This document shows positions 27,962 through 36,604 of a stretch of DNA of 64,000 nucleotides, piece by piece. The position numbers and the translations under genes were made by a program. The DNA is taken from the NCBI GenBank assembly GCA_900549415.1, contig URNX01000001.1, positions 131,130 through 195,129 of the forward strand. Direction: 5' to 3'. Origin of the DNA: an uncultured bacterium (lineage in GTDB: Bacteria; Verrucomicrobiota; Lentisphaeria; Victivallales; UBA1829). The stretch's first letter is position 1. Every line of letters begins with the position of its first letter. The notes beneath the pieces were generated by a model that saw only the letters and a program-made list of their open reading frames with translations, did not search any database and was not told the DNA's origin.

Positions 27962-27990
27962 CATGGTCACCGGCCCGGCCGGTGACCATG
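27962..27990 (+). terminator. Terminator hairpin after the GH57 operon
   Basis: A perfect 13-bp inverted repeat, CATGGTCACCGGC (27962-27974) with its complement at 27978-27990, and a 3-nt loop, followed by TTCTTTATCT. It sits 54 nt after the GH57-like stop. Confidence 0.7.
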
Positions 27991-28020
27991 TTCTTTATCT
28001 CCGAAACGGTTTTTCATCTC

Positions 28021-28048
28021 TTGTTTTTCCGAAAACATGTGCTATCTT
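28021..28048 (+). promoter_or_regulatory. Probable promoter of the restriction-modification gene
   Basis: TTGTTT (28021-28026), a 16-nt spacer and TATCTT (28043-28048), 33 nt before the ATG. The match is moderate, as expected for a tightly limited R-M gene. Confidence 0.5.
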
Positions 28049-28080
28049 TTCTGAAATTGAAATAACAAGGATTCTATATT

Positions 28081-30864
28081 ATGAAATTATCAGAACAGGA
28101 AAACGCCGCTCGAAAATTCGTTCAGGAATGGAGCGGACGCGGATACGAAAAAGGAGAAACCCACGCATTCTGGCTCAGTCTCCTCCGCGCAGTCTTCGGC
28201 ATACAGGCACCCGAAAAATACATCCACTTTGAAGACCAGGTCCAGCTCGGACACACAAGCTTTATCGACGCTTATATTCCCGAAACAAAAGTTATGATCG
28301 AACAGAAAGGGAAAAATATTGATCTCAACAAGGCGGCAAAACAATCTGACGGACAAATTCTGACACCCTATCAGCAGGCGAAACGCTACGCTGATGAACT
28401 TGAATTCTCCAAACGTCCGCGCTGGATCGTCGTCTGCAACTTTCAGACCTTCCATATTCATGATATGGAACATCCGCACGAACAACCGCTCGTTGTTGAG
28501 CTTGCAAACTTGCCCAGAGAATTCCATCTTCTCTCCTTCCTCATTGATACAACCACCGAAAAACTCAAACGGGAAATGGCTCTCTCAATTCAGGCGGGAG
28601 ACATCGTCGGGCAGCTCTATGACGAAATTCTGAAACTTTATAAAGACCCGAAGGCAGAATCCTCTCTCAAAAGTCTCAACAAACTTTGCGTCCGCCTCGT
28701 CTTCTGCCTCTACGCCGAAGACGCCGGCATCTTCGGCAAAAAAAGTCAGTTTCATGATTATCTCATCCGCTTTGATCCACGCGATCTCCGCCGCGCACTC
28801 ATCGACCTCTTTGAAGTCCTTGATACACCCGTTGAAAAACGAGATCCTTATCTCGACCCAGAACTCGCGGAATTCCCATATGTCAACGGAGGACTCTTCC
28901 GCTCTGAAAACGAAAATGATACAGTCGAAATTCCGCGTCTGGATGACAAAGTCAAAAACATTCTCCTCACCGAGGCCAGTGATGATTTTGACTGGAGCAA
29001 CATCTCCCCGACTATCTTCGGTGCAGTCTTTGAAAGCACACTCAACCCCGAAACCCGCCGCTCCGGAGGAATGCACTACACCAGTATCGAAAATATCCAT
29101 AAAGTCATCGACCCGCTTTTCCTCGACACGCTGAAAGATGAACTCAATTCCATAAAGAAAACAAAAGTTCTCAACACCCGCAAAAGAAAACTGGAAAACT
29201 TTCAGGAAAAACTTGCCTCACTCAACTTTCTCGACCCCGCCTGCGGTTCCGGGAACTTCCTCACGGAAACCTATCTTTCACTCCGCCGCATGGAAAACGA
29301 AGTACTCTCCATGCTCAACCGTGACGGACACGCCTGGCTGACCGTCAATCCGATTCAAGTTTCCATCGGACAGTTCTTCGGTATTGAAATCAACGATTTT
29401 GCCGTCTCCGTTGCCAAAACAGCCCTTTGGATTGCCGAAAGCCAGATGATGAAAGAGACCGAAGCCATTGTCCACCGCTCCCTCGACTTTCTCCCCCTGC
29501 GTTCCTATGCGAACATCGTCGAAGGGAACGCCCTCCGCATCGACTGGAACTCCGTCATTCCAAAAGAAAAACTCAACTACATCATGGGAAATCCGCCCTT
29601 CCTCGGAGCTCGTCTCATGGGCTCCGAACAAAAAGCGGAATTGACTGACATTTTTGGAGGCACCAAAAATTCCGGCAACTTGGACTACGTCTGCTGCTGG
29701 TATAAAAAAGCGGCGGACTGCATGCAGGGAACCGCAATCCGCGCAGCCCTCGTTTCAACGAACTCCATAACCCAGGGAGAGCAAGTCGCAATTCTCTGGA
29801 AGCCGTTGTTCAAACAGGGAATCCGCATTCTTTTTGCCTACCGGACTTTCCGCTGGGACAGTGAAGCAAAAATCAAAGCCCATGTTCACTGTGTCATCAT
29901 CGGTTTTGCCGCGCTTTCCGGTGGAAAAAATATGCAAATCTTTGATGAAGAAGGATTTCCGCATAAAGCCCATGAAATCAACCCGTATCTCATTGATGCT
30001 CCTTCTATTTTTGTAGAAAGCCGCTCAAAGCCGCTTTTTCCAGTCCCGAAAATTGGAATTGGAAACAAGCCTATTGATGGAGGAAATTATCTTTTTACAA
30101 AAGAAGAAATGCTGCAATTTATAAAAACAGAGCCAACATCAAAAGAGTTATTTCATCCATGGTATGGTGCAGAAGAGTTTATCAATAGAAAACCTCGTTT
30201 CTGCTTGTGGTTAGGAAATGTTCCTCCGCAAAAATTAACAACCATGCCGGAATGCATGAAACGGATAAAAGCTGTTCGCGAACTTCGCCTTGCAAGTAAA
30301 AGTCAAGGAACCGTAAAACTGGCTGCTCACCCTACCCGTTTTCATGTAGAAAACATGCCTGATGGCGATAGTATAATTATTCCTTCCGTTTCTTCTGAGA
30401 AGCGTCAATATATCCCAATTGGAATACTGCCTCCTAGTGCATTTGCAAGCAATCTTGTTCTCATCATTCCCAATGCCACACTCTACCACTTCGGAGTACT
30501 GACCTCCAGTGTCCACATGGCATGGATGCGAACCGTCTGCGGAAGACTGAAATCCGATTACCGTTATTCCAAAGATATCGTCTACAACAACTTTCCATGG
30601 CCGGAGGAAACGGAGACGGTTCTGAAAGAAATCACAAAAACCGCACAGGAAATTCTGGATGCGCGAAACAAGTATCCGGATTGTTCATTTGCCGATCTCT
30701 ATGGAGAATCCATGTTTTTATTCCCGGAACTTCTGGCGGCGCATCAGGCGAACGACCGCGCGGTGCTGAAAGCCTACGGGTTCTCCGCCACCATGACGGA
30801 GCCGGAAATCGTCGCAGAGCTCATGAAACTCTATCAGAAGCTCACAGCTCCCCCGAAAGCGTAA
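28081..30864 (+). CDS. MmeI-like single-chain restriction endonuclease / adenine methyltransferase (type IIL)
   Basis: A 927-residue fusion enzyme. The N-terminal nuclease carries a PD-(D/E)xK-type site: Asp63 in SFIDAYIP, Glu74 and Lys76 in IEQKG. A helical linker (about 180-330) leads to an N6-adenine methyltransferase with motif I LDPACGSGNFL (384-394) and motif IV NPPF (504-507). The target-recognition domain is about 620-850 and a helical C-terminus follows. In this class one protein cuts and protects DNA, so no separate methylase is needed. The recognition-domain DNA is clearly more AT-rich than the rest (34% G+C by count at 30061-30240 against 60% at 29281-29340). The stop is 3 nt before the GntR gene. 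Confidence 0.88.
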   Translation: MKLSEQENAARKFVQEWSGRGYEKGETHAFWLSLLRAVFGIQAPEKYIHFEDQVQLGHTSFIDAYIPETKVMIEQKGKNIDLNKAAKQSDGQILTPYQQAKRYADELEFSKRPRWIVVCNFQTFHIHDMEHPHEQPLVVELANLPREFHLLSFLIDTTTEKLKREMALSIQAGDIVGQLYDEILKLYKDPKAESSLKSLNKLCVRLVFCLYAEDAGIFGKKSQFHDYLIRFDPRDLRRALIDLFEVLDTPVEKRDPYLDPELAEFPYVNGGLFRSENENDTVEIPRLDDKVKNILLTEASDDFDWSNISPTIFGAVFESTLNPETRRSGGMHYTSIENIHKVIDPLFLDTLKDELNSIKKTKVLNTRKRKLENFQEKLASLNFLDPACGSGNFLTETYLSLRRMENEVLSMLNRDGHAWLTVNPIQVSIGQFFGIEINDFAVSVAKTALWIAESQMMKETEAIVHRSLDFLPLRSYANIVEGNALRIDWNSVIPKEKLNYIMGNPPFLGARLMGSEQKAELTDIFGGTKNSGNLDYVCCWYKKAADCMQGTAIRAALVSTNSITQGEQVAILWKPLFKQGIRILFAYRTFRWDSEAKIKAHVHCVIIGFAALSGGKNMQIFDEEGFPHKAHEINPYLIDAPSIFVESRSKPLFPVPKIGIGNKPIDGGNYLFTKEEMLQFIKTEPTSKELFHPWYGAEEFINRKPRFCLWLGNVPPQKLTTMPECMKRIKAVRELRLASKSQGTVKLAAHPTRFHVENMPDGDSIIIPSVSSEKRQYIPIGILPPSAFASNLVLIIPNATLYHFGVLTSSVHMAWMRTVCGRLKSDYRYSKDIVYNNFPWPEETETVLKEITKTAQEILDARNKYPDCSFADLYGESMFLFPELLAAHQANDRAVLKAYGFSATMTEPEIVAELMKLYQKLTAPPKA

Positions 30865-30867
30865 ATC

Positions 30868-31881
30868 ATGGAATACAAACAGGCACATATTGCGGAGGAG
30901 CTGAAACGGAGAATCGCGGACGGAGTCTACACCGACCGATTGCCGAATACGCTCACCCTCGCGGAGGAATTCGGAGTCAACATCAAAACGGCGAACAAAG
31001 CCCTCGCAAGACTCGTCGAGGCGGGACTGCTCGAACGCAAAAAACGGGCGGGAACACGCATCGTGCAAAACCGCAGAGGCCTCTATCCCGAACGCATGAT
31101 CGAAGTCATTTTCGAGGGATTCACAACCATTTTCACACACCCGTTCTGGAATGAAATCTGGGAGGGAATGATGCAGAAACTCTCCGCCGCCGGATACCGC
31201 ACCATTCTCAACATGCTCGAATCCGATCCCGAAACCGGACTGCTCCGTCTCGACCGCTTCTCCCTTTGCGCTTCCACCGGAAAAATCGTGCTGGGAATCG
31301 GCGAAAAACATGTGCTCGACCGCATCGCCGCCGCTCACGTGCCGTTCATTTCCGCATGCGACCCCGTTGATGATCCCGCAATTCCGCAAGTCGCGTTCGA
31401 TTTCACAGACGGCATCCGCGACGCCGTCGACTGGCTTGTCGCGCAGGGATGCACAAAAATCGCGTTCATCGGGCAGACCCGTAGCTATGTCAACCTTCAG
31501 CAGATGCGGAAGTTCGACGCCTATCTCAAGGCTCTTCAGCGATACCGCCAGACCGACCCCGCACTCATCGAAAACGTCCGTCCGCTCGCGGAAAGCGGCG
31601 CCTCCGCGCTTGAAAATCTCCTTGCGCGGACCCGTCCGGACGCCCTCATTGCCGCATACGACCACCAGCTGCCCGGGATTCTGCAGGGGCTCCGCGAACA
31701 CGACATCAGCATCCCCGTCATCGGCTGCGACGGACTCCCCCTCCCCGGAGTCCCGTCCGATCGCCATACGGTCAGAGTCCCGCGCCGTGAATGCGGGTTC
31801 AAGATCGCCGAACAGCTGATCCACGCCATCAACACGCGCCGCAAACCGCGCTCCGTCATCATCCCCGCGGAATTTATCTGA
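30868..31881 (+). CDS. GntR-type regulator with LacI-like sugar-binding domain
   Basis: A 337-residue regulator. The N-terminal GntR winged helix (IAEELKRRIADGVYTDRLPN, TLAEEFGVNIKTANKALARL) ends near residue 70. A periplasmic-binding-protein-like domain follows (GMMQKLSAAGYRTILNMLES, IAFIGQTRSYVN, VIGCDGLPLPG). This architecture (AraR-like) senses sugars. The start lies 3 nt after the restriction-modification stop with only a weak ribosome site, so it may be read from that mRNA. Likely targets are the transporter and glycosidase genes downstream (inference). Confidence 0.85.
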   Translation: MEYKQAHIAEELKRRIADGVYTDRLPNTLTLAEEFGVNIKTANKALARLVEAGLLERKKRAGTRIVQNRRGLYPERMIEVIFEGFTTIFTHPFWNEIWEGMMQKLSAAGYRTILNMLESDPETGLLRLDRFSLCASTGKIVLGIGEKHVLDRIAAAHVPFISACDPVDDPAIPQVAFDFTDGIRDAVDWLVAQGCTKIAFIGQTRSYVNLQQMRKFDAYLKALQRYRQTDPALIENVRPLAESGASALENLLARTRPDALIAAYDHQLPGILQGLREHDISIPVIGCDGLPLPGVPSDRHTVRVPRRECGFKIAEQLIHAINTRRKPRSVIIPAEFI

Positions 31882-31910
31882 TTGAAAAACAGAACATGCG
31901 GCTGTATATT
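31882..31910 (+). promoter_or_regulatory. Promoter of the DMT transporter gene
   Basis: TTGAAA (31882-31887), a 17-nt spacer and TATATT (31905-31910), 33 nt before the ATG; the -35 begins right at the GntR stop codon. Confidence 0.7.
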
Positions 31911-31942
31911 ACCGGATTTTATATTCTATGAGAGGATGAAAC

Positions 31943-32896
31943 ATGGGCGCAAATCTTTCTGAATTCACAAAAACGCATCCCGCCGTTCCGGGGATTTTCT
32001 GGGCGACGGTCAGTGTTGTGTGCTGGGGAACGCTTTTCCCGGCGGTCACCTTCCTGGTCTCCCGAGGCAATATCGACTGCTACAGCATGGCGCAGCTGCG
32101 CTTCCTGATGGCGGGCGTCGTCATGCTTCTTGTTTTTGCCGTCGCGAACCGCAAACTCCCCTGGGCGGAGATCCGCGGGAAAGACTGGTTTCATCTGATT
32201 TTCCAGAGTATTTTCGCCGCCGGGATGAGCGTGTTTCTGTTCTACGGACAGAGCCTCGGCATTCCGGTTGTCAACGCCTCGCTGCTGGAAGCGGAGGCGC
32301 CTCTGATGATCTTCGTGCTCGGACTCTTCATTCTGCGGAATCCCACCTCGGCGCTTCAGACGGCGGGGCTCTGCGCCGGATTCGCCGGAAGCATGCTTGT
32401 GCTGAAAGTCATCAGCGCAAAAGGGCTGACGATCAGTTCCCTTTCCTTTGGCGACGCTATGGTGTTCGCCGGCGCGTTCTGCTGGGCGCTCTACACCGTG
32501 CTCGCCCACCGGACAATCAAACGGATCGGCGGTCTTCTTTACACCTCATGGAGCGTTCTTTTCGCCGGATTCTGGATTCTGCTCTTCCAGCTTGCGGCCG
32601 GCTTTCCGGTGCATATTCCAACACAGCTTCCGGATATTCTCTGCACAGCCTATCTCGGGCTGATTCCGACCGCGCTTGCGTTCTTCTCCTGGAACAATGC
32701 CCAGCGTTACATTTCCACCGGATTGCTTGCGGTTTCGGGTTATTTCACCCCGATGCTGACTGCGCTTCTCGGCTGGCTGTTTTTCGCCCAGACAATTACG
32801 CTCTGCCAGATCGGCGGAATGGTTCTCGTCGTCGGTTCCGCCCTCATCGAGCCGGAGATCTCCTCCCTCATCCGTGAACTTTTCCGGAAAAAGTAA
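31943..32896 (+). CDS. EamA/DMT-family transporter
   Basis: A 317-residue membrane protein with ten predicted helices in two EamA repeats (GIFWATVSVVCWGTLFPAV in the first, DAMVFAGAFCWALYTVLAHR in the second). The family exports or imports metabolites such as amino acids or nucleotide sugars; the substrate is not readable. Own promoter; lies between two sugar regulators. Confidence 0.85.
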   Translation: MGANLSEFTKTHPAVPGIFWATVSVVCWGTLFPAVTFLVSRGNIDCYSMAQLRFLMAGVVMLLVFAVANRKLPWAEIRGKDWFHLIFQSIFAAGMSVFLFYGQSLGIPVVNASLLEAEAPLMIFVLGLFILRNPTSALQTAGLCAGFAGSMLVLKVISAKGLTISSLSFGDAMVFAGAFCWALYTVLAHRTIKRIGGLLYTSWSVLFAGFWILLFQLAAGFPVHIPTQLPDILCTAYLGLIPTALAFFSWNNAQRYISTGLLAVSGYFTPMLTALLGWLFFAQTITLCQIGGMVLVVGSALIEPEISSLIRELFRKK

Positions 32897-32917
32897 CCAG
32901 CCTTTTCGCTCTCCCGC

Positions 32918-32945
32918 TTGCATTTTCCCAGAACTGTGTTATTTT
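32918..32945 (+). promoter_or_regulatory. Promoter of the LacI-GH3 operon
   Basis: TTGCAT (32918-32923), a 16-nt spacer and TATTTT (32940-32945), 39 nt before the ATG. Confidence 0.6.
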
Positions 32946-32967
32946 AAAAATCAAACGCTTGATTTTT
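32946..32967. promoter_or_regulatory. LacI-type operator palindrome at the transcription start
   Basis: A 22-bp palindrome with a single mismatched pair; the core TCAAACGCTTGA (32951-32962) has the central CG typical of LacI-family operators. It directly follows the -10 box of the LacI gene, so autorepression is the simplest reading. Confidence 0.7.
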
Positions 32968-32984
32968 CTAAAAAGGAGCCGGAA

Positions 32985-34055
32985 ATGCGGAGAATCACAC
33001 TTCGGGATATTGCGCGGGAACTCGATATGAACGAGTCGACGGTGAGCTATGCGCTCGCCGGAAAAGGCTCCATCGGAGAAAAAACAAGACAGCTCGTCCG
33101 CGAAACGGCGGAACGAATGGGGTATGTGCCGAATCAGGCTGCCCGGCAGATCAGCATGGGGAAAAGCGCAATGATCGCAATCGTCGTGCCGAATGTGCTT
33201 GCCGAATACGGAGAGTTCTGCGAATACGCGTTCCGCTTCTTCCGCGAAAAAGGATGGCAGACACAGATTCTCATCTCCGAATTCTCACCTGAACGGGAAA
33301 TGGCTATCGCGGAAAGTCTCATCGGACAGAACGCCGCCGGCGCACTCCTGATTCCGGCTATTCCGCCAGGCGAAACCGGAGACTCCCCCGCACTGCGGCG
33401 TCTGCGCGAAGCGGGAATCGCCGTCATCGCAAGAAATGCAGGAACTGAAATTCCGTCGGTCAACCTCGACTTTGAAGCGATCGGACGCGGCTTCGGAGAA
33501 CGGTTTCTGCGTTCCGCCCGGACCAGAATCCGAATTGCCGTTCCGCATCCCGCGCCGTTCGCGGAAAACGTCAACGGCGTTATGCGCGGACTTCAATCCG
33601 TACTCGGCAAAAATGCGGATGTGCGGATCGAAGCTCCCGCCGTCCCCCTCCCCGAAGAGCTTGCGGAAGGAACGAACGCGCATTATGAATATCAGATCCG
33701 CAACATGCTTTCGCGCGGCGGAATCGAAGCCGGACGCGCTCTCTGCCGTCGCATGTCCGAATCCGCCGATGCGCCCAATGCGGTCATCTGCCCGCATGAA
33801 GCCTGTGCGCTCGGAATTCTGCTGGAAGCGGAACGCCTCGGACTCCGGATCCCGGAAGATTTGGAACTCGCGGCATGTCAGCGCGGCTGTTACGCCGACG
33901 CCGCGCCGCGCAGAATCGCCGCAGGCTACGTCTCGCAGAAACGCATCGCGCTCGCCATGAGCGGACATCTGCTTGAACTGCTGAAAACGGGCGGAACACA
34001 GAACGAAACGCTCGCCCCGGAATTTGACAACGCTGAAACACTGAAAATATCATAA
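32985..34055 (+). CDS. LacI-family transcriptional regulator
   Basis: A 356-residue repressor. The LacI helix-turn-helix and hinge are TLRDIARELDMNESTVSYAL...MGYVPNQAARQISMGKS (residues 4-57), then a periplasmic-binding-protein-like effector domain (IAIVVPNVLAEYGEF, GALLIPAIPP). AAAAGGAG lies before the ATG at 32985. It is the first gene of an operon with the GH3 enzyme (12-nt gap), HAD phosphatase and DUF1848, and its own promoter carries a palindrome of LacI type, so it likely controls this operon. Confidence 0.9.
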   Translation: MRRITLRDIARELDMNESTVSYALAGKGSIGEKTRQLVRETAERMGYVPNQAARQISMGKSAMIAIVVPNVLAEYGEFCEYAFRFFREKGWQTQILISEFSPEREMAIAESLIGQNAAGALLIPAIPPGETGDSPALRRLREAGIAVIARNAGTEIPSVNLDFEAIGRGFGERFLRSARTRIRIAVPHPAPFAENVNGVMRGLQSVLGKNADVRIEAPAVPLPEELAEGTNAHYEYQIRNMLSRGGIEAGRALCRRMSESADAPNAVICPHEACALGILLEAERLGLRIPEDLELAACQRGCYADAAPRRIAAGYVSQKRIALAMSGHLLELLKTGGTQNETLAPEFDNAETLKIS

Positions 34056-34067
34056 ACGGAGAACAAA

Positions 34068-35744
34068 ATGAATTCCAACATTGATTCCCTGATCGCCTCC
34101 ATGACTCTGGAGGAAAAAATCGGACAGTGCCTCGTCATCGGCTTCGTCGGCTCGGTTGCGACGCCGGAAATCTTCCGCCGCATTCATCAGTATCACCCCG
34201 CCGGAATCCGCGTGGGCATGACCATGCGCACAAAAACTGCCGTCCACGACCCCTACGCGACCAGCGCAAGCTGTGCGCACCGCGTCATCCGCAAGCCGAA
34301 AGGAACCGTCAAGGACTTCATCCCGGGCATTCCCGCGTGCCACTGCACCAACGAGGAGTGGACCGCATATCTGAATTCGCTCAAAAAAGCGGCAATGGAA
34401 AACCCAACGCCTATTCCGATCCATATCACCGTCGACATGGAGGGGGAAAACAGCGCGGATTATCCCTTCGGCGGAATCCACTTCTTCCCCAGCAACATGG
34501 GAATCGGAACTTCAGGTGATCCGGAACTCGCACGACGCGTCAGCTGGGCGGTCGGACGCCAGCTCACCGCACTCGGCGTCAGCTGGATTCACAGCCCGGT
34601 TCTCGACGTAAACACCAATCCGAAGAACCCCGAAATCGGCACGCGCAGCTACAATTCCGATTTTGAAACCGCCGCGCTCTATGCGGAAAAAGCGCTTCAG
34701 GGTTTCCGCGAAGCCGGCATCATCACCACCGGCAAGCACTTCCCCGGACGCGGCGCCTCCACGCAGGATGCTCACGGAGAGCTCCCCGTCATCGACCTTC
34801 CCGAAGCCGAACTGCGCCGTCATCTGCTCACATTCAAACGGCTGATCGACAACGGGCTGCCCTGCATTATGACCGCACACACGGCGTACCCCGCTTACGA
34901 TCCCTCCGGACGCCCCGCGACTCTCTCGAAAAAGATTCTGACCGACCTCCTCAAGGGCGAACTCGGATTCAAGGGAACCGTCACGACCGACGACATCACC
35001 ATGGGCGGAATCGTCGCCATGTTCGAAGTCGCCGACGCCTGCATCGAAGCCCTCTGCGCCGGAGCCAACCTGATCCTTTTCCGCGACGAAAGCAACCTTC
35101 TTGACGAAGTCTTCCCGAAACTCGTCGAAGCCGTCAAATCCGGACGTCTCCCGCTGGAGCGCGTCGAAGATGCCGTCCGCCGCACCCTTACCGTCAAGAA
35201 GGAGTACGGTCTGCTCGACAACTCCGGTGTGAAGGACCTCGCGCATTGCGCCGACGGCATCCACGATCCGGAGGTTGCCGCGATCGAAAAGGAGGCGGCG
35301 GAAAAGACCGTGCGCATCGTCCGCAATGACGCCGGGCTTCTTCCGCTCCCGCGCGACAAAAAAATTCTGCTGATCGAACAGATCGCGCCGCTCTACCGTC
35401 TCGTCAATTCACAGGCCTGCCATCCCGGTCTGCTTTGGGAAAAGTGCTATGCGTACAATCCGCAAGTCGGCATGGTCGAAACCGAAATGAGCTTCACCGA
35501 TTCCGACCGCGAACGTGTCATGGAGCGTCTGGACGAAGCCGACATCATCGTCGCAACGAATTACTACTACCGCCGCGGTGCGGGCGGCGGAGAATTCATC
35601 CGCGAGCTCGCGAAGAAAGGCAAGAAACTCGTTGTCGTCACCAACAGTCCCTATCTCGACGCGCCGGAATTCACAACCGAAGTCATCTCCTTCGGCAACG
35701 GTCCGCGCAGTGCGGAACAGATCGCAAAGGTGCTGTTTGAATGA
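34068..35744 (+). CDS. Glycoside hydrolase family 3, NagZ-like beta-N-acetylhexosaminidase
   Basis: A 558-residue cytoplasmic enzyme (no signal peptide). The GH3 barrel has KHFPGRG (from Lys223), the Asp-His pair of NagZ-type enzymes in TQDAHGELP (Asp234, His236) and the nucleophile Asp308 in TTDDITMGG. A C-terminal alpha/beta domain (about 395-558) makes it longer than NagZ. NagZ-type GH3 enzymes release GlcNAc from peptidoglycan or chitin fragments or phosphorolyse them. The unusual early insert with VGMTMRTKT...HCTNEEW (residues 50-100) sets it apart. Its stop overlaps the HAD start by 4 nt. Confidence 0.85.
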   Translation: MNSNIDSLIASMTLEEKIGQCLVIGFVGSVATPEIFRRIHQYHPAGIRVGMTMRTKTAVHDPYATSASCAHRVIRKPKGTVKDFIPGIPACHCTNEEWTAYLNSLKKAAMENPTPIPIHITVDMEGENSADYPFGGIHFFPSNMGIGTSGDPELARRVSWAVGRQLTALGVSWIHSPVLDVNTNPKNPEIGTRSYNSDFETAALYAEKALQGFREAGIITTGKHFPGRGASTQDAHGELPVIDLPEAELRRHLLTFKRLIDNGLPCIMTAHTAYPAYDPSGRPATLSKKILTDLLKGELGFKGTVTTDDITMGGIVAMFEVADACIEALCAGANLILFRDESNLLDEVFPKLVEAVKSGRLPLERVEDAVRRTLTVKKEYGLLDNSGVKDLAHCADGIHDPEVAAIEKEAAEKTVRIVRNDAGLLPLPRDKKILLIEQIAPLYRLVNSQACHPGLLWEKCYAYNPQVGMVETEMSFTDSDRERVMERLDEADIIVATNYYYRRGAGGGEFIRELAKKGKKLVVVTNSPYLDAPEFTTEVISFGNGPRSAEQIAKVLFE

Positions 35745-36592
35745 ACGCGCTGAACTCTCATCCGTTTCTGATCGGGTTCGACAGCGACGGCTGCGCATTT
35801 GACAACATGACCGTCAAGCACCAGCGCGCCTTCGGTCCGGCGTTCATTGACGTCTACGGTCTGAACGCCGTTGCCGGACGCGCCGCGCAGATCTGGGATT
35901 TTGTGAATCTGTTCGGACGGACGCGCGGCTGCAACCGGTTCCGGGGCGTCATCAACTCGCTCCGCTGGCTTCACCAGTGTCCGGACATCACGATTCCCCT
36001 TCCCGATGTTTCCGCGCTGGAAAAATGGGCGGATTCCACGCCGAGTTTGAGCAACTCCGCATTGGAGGAATACCGCGCACAGCATCCGGACCCGGAGCTC
36101 GACCGCGCGCTCGAATGGAGCTTTGAGGTCAACCGCAGAATAGCCGCGCTGCAGCTCAACATCCCGCCCGTCGAAGGTGTGCGCGAAGCCCTCGCGGAAG
36201 CGTCGGGAAAAGCTGACCTTGCGGTCATCTCTCAAGCGCCCGCCGCGACCGTCGAGCATGAGTGGAGCCGCCACGGGCTGAAACCTTTCATGGGATGCGT
36301 CTGCGGGCAGGAAGCCGGATCGAAAGCCGAACAGCTCCACGGGGCGGACGGCGGATTCCATGCCCCCGGTCGCGTGCTGCTTGCCGGCGACGCCCCGGGC
36401 GACCTTGCGGCGGCGAATGCATGCGGCGCGCTCTTCTATCCGATTGTCCCCGGACATGAAGTCGAATCGTGGCGTGCGTTCCGCACCGAGGCGCTTCCCC
36501 GCTTCTTTGCGGAAACCTATGCCGGAGCGTATCAGGACTCACTGCTCTCTGCATTCGAATCCGCCCTTCCCGAACGGCCGGACTTTATTTAA
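35741..36592 (+). CDS. HAD-superfamily hydrolase
   Basis: A 283-residue HAD protein. Motif I is GFDSDGCAFDN (Asp nucleophile and DxD), motif II is LAVISQAP, and motif III/IV is LLAGDAPGDLAAANA. The cap is large and helical (residues about 25-150). Such enzymes dephosphorylate sugar phosphates or similar compounds. The ATG overlaps the GH3 stop (ATGA), tying it to sugar breakdown in the LacI-GH3 operon. Confidence 0.82.
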   Translation: MNALNSHPFLIGFDSDGCAFDNMTVKHQRAFGPAFIDVYGLNAVAGRAAQIWDFVNLFGRTRGCNRFRGVINSLRWLHQCPDITIPLPDVSALEKWADSTPSLSNSALEEYRAQHPDPELDRALEWSFEVNRRIAALQLNIPPVEGVREALAEASGKADLAVISQAPAATVEHEWSRHGLKPFMGCVCGQEAGSKAEQLHGADGGFHAPGRVLLAGDAPGDLAAANACGALFYPIVPGHEVESWRAFRTEALPRFFAETYAGAYQDSLLSAFESALPERPDFI

Positions 36593-36604
36593 AGAGAGGA
36601 CTCC

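Noticed and set aside
27962..27990. The perfect palindrome as a regulator-binding site
   Set aside because: The 3-nt loop, GC-rich 13-bp stem, T-rich flank and place after an operon fit a terminator better.
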